The notes under the pieces: model-generated
Databases searched by the model: none
Told to the model about the DNA's origin: nothing
The model's input: the letters and a program-made list of their open reading frames with translations, nothing else
Shown: positions 36,687 through 45,000 of the stretch, piece after piece
Layout of the letters: each line of letters opens with the position of its first letter
Numbering within the stretch: the stretch's first letter is position 1
Origin: a bacterium
GTDB taxonomy: Bacteria; Hinthialibacterota; Hinthialibacteria; OLB16
Assembly: GCA_022072055.1 (NCBI GenBank)
Contig: JAJVIK010000001.1
Span: 1 to 64,000, forward strand
Length of the DNA: 64,000 bases
Reading direction: 5' to 3'
Made by a program: the position numbers and the translations under genes

Positions 36687-38042
36687 TCACCGCCTCCAAG
36701 CCCGTGTCCCCACCGGGGGATTGAAATAACCCTTGCGAATCTTCGGGAAATGCGAGTGGACCTTCGCGATGGTCCACTTCATGCCCAAAGTCGGGCGCTC
36801 CGGGTCTTCGCCAAGCAGGGCGAGGTAGCGCTCCGGATCAATGTTCAGATTGCGCCATTGGATCATGGAAAGCCGTGTGTCGAAGGCGAATTCGAGCAGG
36901 GCGCGAACCTCGGTCTCATCATCGGTCACACCCGGAAAGACCAGGTAATTGATCGAGGACCACTTGGCCTCCTCGCGCGCCACAAGGAGAGTCTTGCGGA
37001 CATCGGCGAAGGCGTAGTTCACCGGGCGGTAATAAGCGTTGTACCGGCGTTCAAGCGGGCTGTTCAACGAGACCCGGATGCTGTCCAGCCCCGCGCGGAA
37101 GAGCCGCCGGATGACATCGGGATCGGAGCCGTTGGTATTGAGGTTCAGTGTTCCCTTGCCGGTCCGTTCGCGGATCTTGCGGACCGTCTCTTCCAGCAAC
37201 TCCGGATTGGAAAGCGGCTCTCCCTCGCACCCCTGCCCGAAGCTCGCCACCGGGGAAGGGGCTTCCTCAAGATGAGGAGCTACCAGGTCCACGATCTCAT
37301 CCGCGGTGGGCACAAAGTCCATGCGATACTGGGATTCCTGGAAGCCGCTCGATTTGGGCTGAAGGCTGATGCACCCCACACAGCGCGAGTTGCAGGAGGT
37401 GGAGGAGGGGATTGGCATCTCCCAGCGTCCCAGCGCGAAATTGCGCGCCGCCGGACAGTTGTAGGTCAGCACGCAGTGGCGCATGAGGTGTTGGGCGAGA
37501 CGGTTGAAGGGGCGGGTTTCGATCATCTCGAAGGCGCGCCGGTGGACCTCCTCGGGATCGAACTGGGAGCAGTCTTGGCGGATATCGGCATCCACCCGTT
37601 CGGCTGGGACCACAAAACGCCCGCGCCCCCAGGCCACCGCGCAGTAGGCGTAGAGCGGGAGGTCGGGGGCCTCCTCCGAGGTTTCGTAGGCGGCGTGATA
37701 GTGGATCGTGTGCGCGGGGGCGACAAACGCGGAGACCGCAGTGACCGGCGCGCCATGGAAGGTCTCCACCACGATCCGCTCGCCGGTGCGACGGTCATAC
37801 CCGATGGCGGCTCGTCCCGGCATGAGGTAGAGGTCGCTCCCCTCCGGTAGAGTGATCCATTCGTTCTTGTCCGGCGCCACCTCTTTCCAGCCCCAGCGAA
37901 CCGCGGAGGCGAGTTCCGGGATATCGAAGATCTCGCCGTCGGAAGTGGCCACAACCAGGTTGGGCGCGCCCTTGAGGTCCTCGGGTATCTGAACGAACTG
38001 GGGCGTGGGGGCGTTAATCGGCACGGGACTCCACTCTGGCAT
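36687..38042 (-). CDS. Radical SAM protein with a long N-terminal extension
   Basis: 451 residues from ATG 38042; the frame is open further upstream but offers only a TTG. The [4Fe-4S]/SAM motif is CNSRCVGC (C-x3-C-x2-C, about 215-223), followed by SFGQGCEGEPLSNPELL, TLNLNTNGSDPDVIRRLF and GLDSIRVSLNSPLERRYNAYYR, the usual barrel strands with the GGE-like GCEGEP. About 190 residues precede the motif, including several Cys/His (HTIHYHAAYE, MRHCVLTYNC). It could be a peptide- or cofactor-modifying enzyme or an activating enzyme; the substrate is unknown. No candidate substrate gene is adjacent. Confidence 0.8.
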   Translation of the reverse strand: MPEWSPVPINAPTPQFVQIPEDLKGAPNLVVATSDGEIFDIPELASAVRWGWKEVAPDKNEWITLPEGSDLYLMPGRAAIGYDRRTGERIVVETFHGAPVTAVSAFVAPAHTIHYHAAYETSEEAPDLPLYAYCAVAWGRGRFVVPAERVDADIRQDCSQFDPEEVHRRAFEMIETRPFNRLAQHLMRHCVLTYNCPAARNFALGRWEMPIPSSTSCNSRCVGCISLQPKSSGFQESQYRMDFVPTADEIVDLVAPHLEEAPSPVASFGQGCEGEPLSNPELLEETVRKIRERTGKGTLNLNTNGSDPDVIRRLFRAGLDSIRVSLNSPLERRYNAYYRPVNYAFADVRKTLLVAREEAKWSSINYLVFPGVTDDETEVRALLEFAFDTRLSMIQWRNLNIDPERYLALLGEDPERPTLGMKWTIAKVHSHFPKIRKGYFNPPVGTRAWRR

Positions 38043-38126
38043 GAAGCTCGGAACGAAGTTTCCGGGGATTGGGGGAAGTTTGCAAGGGAAGCGCGGGAAC
38101 GCCGTGCGCAAGCAAGCGCCTCCGGT

Positions 38127-39056
38127 TCACTCCGGACTCGGGAAATCCCGCCGCCAATGCTCGGCCAGATCGTTGCCGGAGCCGGGCATCCAGTAAATCT
38201 TCCCGCGGAGGACGCGCTTGGAGTGGGGCGGGATGCCGCCGATATTCACTATGGCGTGCACACAGTCCGCCGGGTGATGGTTGGTGAGATGAGTGCTCCG
38301 CTCCCAGTAGAGTCCGCAAGACCATTTCCCATCAAGGCTGGTTCTGGAAATCAAACCGCTGTCCGCGGTCCCCAGGATGCGCGCGTCATAGGACCCGACA
38401 TGGGTGAGCCAGTCCAGGCGCCCCCGGCTCCTGCGAGTATCCAGGGACTCCCCGTAACCGGTGCGGTATCCGACCGATTCCCGGCACGCCGGCACGGGAC
38501 GGGGCGCGCCATCCACCCAGACCGAAGTGAGGCTGACCTTGCCACTCTCGTCCGTTGCGCGAGACCAAAGATCGAACTCACTGAACGCCGGAGTGCGGGC
38601 GTATTTCTGACGCCATTCCTGGTTGGTCTCTCCTCCGAGACGAAAGCACTGCTGGATGCCATGAAAGTCGGGAAGCCCCACCTCGCTGGTCTCGACCACC
38701 AGGAGCATTTCGATCCCATCGGCCACCGGCGCGAGATGGAAGGTCCAGGTCTGAGGGGTCCAATCCGCCTCGGTCACCCGCTTCCGGTATTCGAGGACTC
38801 CCGGTCGACGGACGAATTGGGCAATCCGCTCCTCCACGCTCGGACCGACACGGCCCGCCTCGGTGGTTTCCCGTGGAATCTCGCCGAATAGGAGCGGGGT
38901 GTGCTCATGGAAGCGGTAGCCGATGCGGTTTCCCGGATGGTCCCGGTGAACAAACGTGGCAAAACCGCCCAGGATTTCCCCCTGAATGGGGCTATCCCCG
39001 GCGATTGCCGTCTCTCCCACGACCAGGGCGGCGAACAAAGGAATCAGGCGGAACAT
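38127..39056 (-). CDS. Secreted protein of unknown function
   Basis: 309 residues with a signal peptide (MFRLIPLFAALVVGETAIA). I do not recognise the family. The mature part is rich in aromatic residues and short beta-type stretches (GYRFHEHTPLLFGEIPRE, WTPQTWTFHLAPVADGIEMLLVV, GLYWERSTHLTNHHPADCVHAIVNIG), suggesting an all-beta domain that ends in a conserved-looking KIYWMPGSGNDLAEHWRRDF. It starts 14 bases after the 2747-residue LamG protein on the same strand, so the two are likely cotranscribed. Confidence 0.65.
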   Translation of the reverse strand: MFRLIPLFAALVVGETAIAGDSPIQGEILGGFATFVHRDHPGNRIGYRFHEHTPLLFGEIPRETTEAGRVGPSVEERIAQFVRRPGVLEYRKRVTEADWTPQTWTFHLAPVADGIEMLLVVETSEVGLPDFHGIQQCFRLGGETNQEWRQKYARTPAFSEFDLWSRATDESGKVSLTSVWVDGAPRPVPACRESVGYRTGYGESLDTRRSRGRLDWLTHVGSYDARILGTADSGLISRTSLDGKWSCGLYWERSTHLTNHHPADCVHAIVNIGGIPPHSKRVLRGKIYWMPGSGNDLAEHWRRDFPSPE

Positions 39057-39070
39057 GAGAGCGGGCGAAC

Positions 39071-42000
39071 TTAATCGCTGGGAAAGAATACCATGTCCTC
39101 CGCCCTAAGCCAGGGATAAAAGTTCGGCGAACCCTCAAACCGGGGAGGCAGCTCGGACTCAATCGGGCGGGTGGTCCCAAAGGTGTAGATCCCGCCGTAT
39201 CGGTCCAGAGTGTAGAACCCTCCCTCACAAAAGCCGAAGGCAAGCTGCTTGAAGATCGAGGCGGTATCCATCCCAAAGGCCGACGGGTCGCCCTCATCCA
39301 CTCCCGGGGTTGCGGGGTCATCAAATCCCGCCACGATGTAGGGCATCCCCACAGTATGCCGGGGTGTGGGGTCGCCGACTGAGGTCCGATTCGTGGCGAA
39401 GAACACGGGGTTGGTTTCGCTGTCGTTCGGAACCGGATGGAGTCCCCCCCAACCATCCAGGAGGAGAACGCCGCGGATGCTGGAATGCCTGGCCGAGGCG
39501 CGCAGAATATCCAAGCCGGGGAAGAACGGCCAGATATAACCGGCGGGATCAAGCAGGCGCAGGGGATGGTTCATGGGAAGGCCGGAAAGCGATCCCGCCT
39601 CGAAGGGCCGTCCATCGGGTTGGAGGAAATGGGGCCCGCCCTGACTGTCCAGGAAGATGTATCCCTCGGCGCGGCTGTCTCGGTCATGGTCGATGACTAT
39701 CAAGCTGACCGCGCGCAGGGAGGCGCCGCCGGGGTTGGGCAGAGTGGGGGCGCGCATCTGGCCAAAGGGGACATCAAATCCGAGGATCCCCATCTGGTCC
39801 GTTCCGGGAACCACGGGGGGTTCATCCTCCTCCTTGGCGGTCCCCGCACGATAGATCCCACCGAAATCAGTCAGAACCCAGAACCCCCGGTCATCCTCGG
39901 TCATCTCGAAGTCCACCGCGCGCCCCTTGGGGAAGGCGCCGGATGGCGGGAACATGAACTCCGGGGCGGGCGCTTCCGATGGACTGCCCACAAAGTGAAC
40001 CACTCCGAAACCATCCAGGACCGCAAGGTCCGGCTCCATGGACTCCGGGGCGGCAACCACGACCGACTCCAGACTCCGCGCGATCGGTTCGCTGAAGAGG
40101 AGGCTCCCCTGAATGACCGGCGGAGTTCCCACGCGATGGCGCCCCCCAAAGGAATCCAGCAGATAGTAGCCATCCTCGCAAAGGTGTTTTCGCGTGGTGA
40201 ACGACCAGACCGGTCCGACTGTTTCGCCACAACAGTTCCCGGCCACCACGCGCCAGAAGTACTGGGTTTCGGGAGAGAGAGTGGGGGCCGCGACGGTCAT
40301 TGCCCCAAGATTCAGGGCGATCTGTTGTTGAGGCGGATTCTCAGTGTCGAGGTAGACATCGAAAAATGAATCGCAGATCACTCTGCTTGGCCACACCGCG
40401 GCCTGAGCGATCACGCGAGCCATCTCAAGGTTGTACTCCCTAAAATCCCAGGCCATCGCCACAAACCCTCCACGCCCGATTTGCCTGGCCACCAGCATCG
40501 GAAATGAGTTGCCGTAGGCGAGAGAGGCGAGCAGCGGAACACCCCCCGCCACTCCGGAAAAAGCGGTGTGATCTCTGAAGACCTCAAATGTGGCCGGGAG
40601 ATTGCCCATGATGGGGTGAGAGGGCGCGAGAACCTGACAGATTGTGGATTGGGTCCTTGACCCGATGGTCTGCTCGATGCTCATCATCCCGGTTTCGTTG
40701 ACAAAGGTCGGCCCTGTATCCTCGTCGCTCGCGAGGATGATGGAGCCGCCACGAGAGGCAAATCGCTCCACGATCTCGGAGACGGAGTGGGCCCAGAAAC
40801 GCATCTCCTCTCGAGTCCAGGGCTGCTCGGGGATGATGAAGGTGTCGCTTTCCTCCAGCGCTTCTTCAAGCGCTCCGGGATCCCCGGTCTGCAGGCGTGT
40901 GAAGGTGAAGTTCCCGGTAATCCGCCCAATGGCATCCTCGATCCGCAAACTGGCGGAGGCCGACGCCCCCTCAATATCGAGCGCCAGGATTCGTCTCGGA
41001 GAAGACCCGCCGAAGGGGTCCCAGTCCCAAGACAGATTAGGATTGAGTGGGGCAAAGTCCTCTCCGTTCCTCGGATTCGGACTTCGCAGGCTCAGGGGCT
41101 TTTCGCAGACCGAGGTCTCGAAGGACCAGACCGGTCCGGCGCCTACGCCACAGGGGTTTTCGCCCTCAACCCGCCAGAAATATGTGGTTCCCTCGGACAG
41201 CAGCGGCGCCTGACACTGCCTTCCTCGCAGGTTTTCGCACAACACGGTGGTGAGAGCATCCTCGGTCCCAAAGAAGACCCTGTAACGGGGCTGCTGGCTG
41301 ATCCCTTTTCCGATGAAGATGGCGTTGGTCAGGAGACGGGACATGTCCGTGTTGGTCCGGGAAAACCTCCAGCCGATAAGGAGCACAAACCCTCGTCCGA
41401 TCTCCCGGTGGATGACATTGGGTTGATTCGTATCGGCCCTGCGGATCAGAACGGTTCCATTGGATGTGCCGGGATAGGCCACATGATCCCCGATGACCTG
41501 GAACGTGGACGGAAGTCCCTCAAGGATCGGATACTCGAGGCCTGAGCGACGGCATGTCCGACCGGAGGGGGATGCACTCTCTCTGCGGTCTTCCACATCC
41601 AGGAGGCCGGTTACCCGAAGGAATTCGGGGGCGATTGAATAGGTGTCGGTGAAGATCAGGACCCCTCCCTGTTCCACGAACCGAATCAAGTTCGCGGCCG
41701 CGGAGCGCCCCCAATCCAGGAAGTCCGCGGGGGGGACATTGCTGGGGTCCGGGATCAGGAATACGTCCGCTCGGCGCAAGGCCCCCTCCAGGTCAAAGGC
41801 GGGGTGGGAGGTCAACAGCGGAGTGATCTCCATCTCCCCTTGAACGTTGATGGAGGCAATCACTTTGTCGTAATTGGATTGATCCGTAAAAACCCTGGCC
41901 GCGAGAATTCGAAGTGGTTCCTCTTCCTGCTGGAACGGAAGGTCATCCCAAGTCAGAAGAGGTTGAAGGGAGTCCACGATCTCATCCCGACCTGGCGATG

Positions 42001-45000
42001 GGTTGAACGGAGAAGGCGCGCGACAGGGCATGGTCGTGAAGGACCAGACCGGACCGATCGCTTCCCCACAGCAGTTTCTGGTCACGACCTGCCAGTAGTA
42101 GGTGGTGTCGGCATCCAGCCGACCGGCAAAGCAGGTTTCATATGAGACATCCGCGCAAATCAGATCCGTCGGGGGATTGACCTTCCCAAAGTAGACATCG
42201 TACTCAAGAGGGCATTCCAGTTGGTCCGTCCAGCGGACCGCGTTCGCCAGAATCTGAGCCTGGTTGTCGTTGTAGGTGGCGAAATCCCAGGCAAGAGCCA
42301 CCACGCCGCCGTGACCAAGAGTCTTGGTCATCACCACCGCCCCGGTTGCCTCTGGGGTGTAAACCAGCACAACCGGATCCCCGGAGTAAGGAGGACGGAA
42401 CAAAGTGTGATTAGCCCCAAGCGTGACTGGGTTGGTCACATGCCCCATCACGGGGTGATTCGAAAGAACAATCTGCGCGATGTGGGTGGCTGATTGCGAG
42501 GCAAGCACGGAGGCGATGGGGAGGAGTTCGCTCCCGTTTCCGAAGCCGGCCGCGCCTTGGTCGTCATCCGCGAAAACCACCACACCCCCAAGCTCCACAA
42601 ATACTCTTAAGGCCGTCTTCATCCGCGCGCCCCAGGCCCCCAAATTCGAGGAGGTCCACCGTTCTTGTTCTGGGATAAGCAGGGCTTGAACGCCCCCAAG
42701 TTCTTCGGCGAGGGTCTCCTCGGTGTCGGCGACCGAGGTTTGGATTTGCGCGCCGGGGAGGATGCTCAGCAGGGCGCTGATCGTGTTCTGATACTCGCTC
42801 CCCGCAGAAGTGTCGGCTCCGCCCGCGAACACCAGAACCCTGATCGGATCCGAACCGGGGGGACTGTGCTGCTCCCATTCGAGAGTCGGTTTCCACGAAA
42901 CCTCCACCTCGCCATGAAAGGGAGAGGGGCCGGAGGGTTCTACCGGAGGGTAACAGGGGCCGACGACCCGAACCGCCACCGCACGATCAACCGTGGCGGC
43001 TGTGGAGAGATTCGCAAACCCCAACGAGGCCCGGTGTGTTCCCCTGGACAGGAGCGCGGCCTCCTCGTTTAGAGTGACTGTCACCGACACGGGTTGCCCA
43101 AAGGCAAGCGTTCCGGAGGCGGGATGGATGTTCAGCCAGGCCTCGCTAACCTCCCCGCTCCAATCGAAAGGAGTCTCGGCGCTGTTCGAGAGCGTGTATC
43201 TCTTGAAGGATGGATCGAAGGGACTCCCCTCCGAGGCTCGGCTAAGGAACGGTTCATCCGGAAGGACCACCAGTGGATCGATCCTCACACCCAGCACGGA
43301 AACATCATCAAAGGCGATCCCATCGGTCGGCGCGGCGCTGTTGTCATATTGATTGAACCGAATGCGAAAGACCGGGGAGAGCGAAAGGTTGTGCGTGCGG
43401 AGGGCTTGGTCGAGGTCAACCGAGAACTGCTGGTAATCGACGCCGATGCCCCTAAGCCCGATCACCTCATGCCAGTGCGTTCCATTGACGCTGATGGCAA
43501 CCCCATCGAAGTCCGCTCCATTACTGAACGGGTTTGGGGGAGGACCATGGGATTCATCCCCAAGGCTCTTGGCCCAGAAACTGAGGACCAGGTTCTTCCA
43601 CCCCTCCAGGTCCATAAAGAGGGTCACTTCGTTTCGGGAGTAGCCTGATGGGTTGTCCATGACCACGTGCTGGGAGCCGGAGTGCGGCGCAAAATTGCTT
43701 TCGACCTCGGCCCGGTGGCTGCCGGTTCCAGTGACTTCCCAATAGGGGTCGAGGACGCCGCTTTCGAAGTCTTCATGGAAAGGAGGTTGAGGCAGACCGG
43801 AGGTCACGAAACGGAAGCAATCGCCGCCGGTCGCGCCAAGGATCACACTGTTCCCCAAACGGTCGGCAACCTCAAAACGGTAGTGATAGGTCTGTTCAGG
43901 CAGCAAGTTGCGAAGAGTGAATTCATACTCCTGCGCGAACTCGCCCACCGAATAGGTCTGATCGAGATTGTCGCAAGAAAGGCCGTAGAGGAGAAAGAGG
44001 GAGGCCGGCTCATCGAAGTTCATGGTGAAGATCACGCCGGTCACATAATCTTCCACATCCATGAGTTCAAGGGTGGGAGGCGCGCAATCGAGACTCGCGG
44101 TGACCGAGACCGTGGCTGTCGCGCCCAGACCGGTGTCGAGCTCGTGGTAAGTGATTCGAAGTTCATCCTCATCGGTGGGTTGAAGAACCCCGTCCAGGGG
44201 AGCAATCGCTCCGGGTTCGGTGCGCATCGCTCCTCGGAAAACGCCTGGAGTCACGCTGTCCTCGGCCAGGGCAAGGGTTTCCATGTCTCCACCAGGCGTG
44301 AGGTTGACCTCGACCCTCGGCGCAAGTCCGGTCATGTCGATATCGCGGAGAAAAACCTTCACCGTGTCGGAGCAAGAGTAAGCTTCGCGGTCAACACGAA
44401 GTCTGCCCTCGGAGGTTGCGGAGGGTTTGAGAAACGGAATCCGGCTCGAAATCCATTGCGGGTCCTGATCGTCGGGACCACCGGACGCACCCAACACGGC
44501 CGCAATCCTGTGGGGAGCCGCACCATGGGTGGCTTGTCCGGCGCCCTCCTCGAAGGGCCAGTAAACCAGTAAGTCCGGATCACTGGGGGACACCGCGAAT
44601 TGGTAGTCCGCAACCTCATCCGGCCCAAACGCCCGCTTCCAGAGCGCGACCTCGTCGATCATCCCAAGGAAGGAGTCATTGCTTATGGTGAAGGGACCAG
44701 TGGGAGTGACCAGCGTGCCAACCGTGGGTTTGGATGCGACCTCCACTCCGTTTACGAATATTCGCATGACGGCGCCCTCCCAGGTGAGATAGAGGTGACT
44801 CCATCTGTCCACCGATGCAACGCCCACCGGGGAGGAGAGGGTGAAGGTGGAGGTCGTGTTGACCCGGAAATCCACCCGTCCGTTGTTCAGAATTGAAACT
44901 CGGAAGGGGGAATTGGCCTCGAATTGAAAGAGGTCCGTGTCGCTCCCGGTCCCGCTTAGAGGATAGACCCACGCTCCGAGGGTGAACGCACTCAGCGGCT

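Noticed and set aside
40200-42900. Active glutamine amidotransferases in the giant protein
   Set aside because: No nucleophile-elbow Cys or His-Glu pair is visible in any of the three units.
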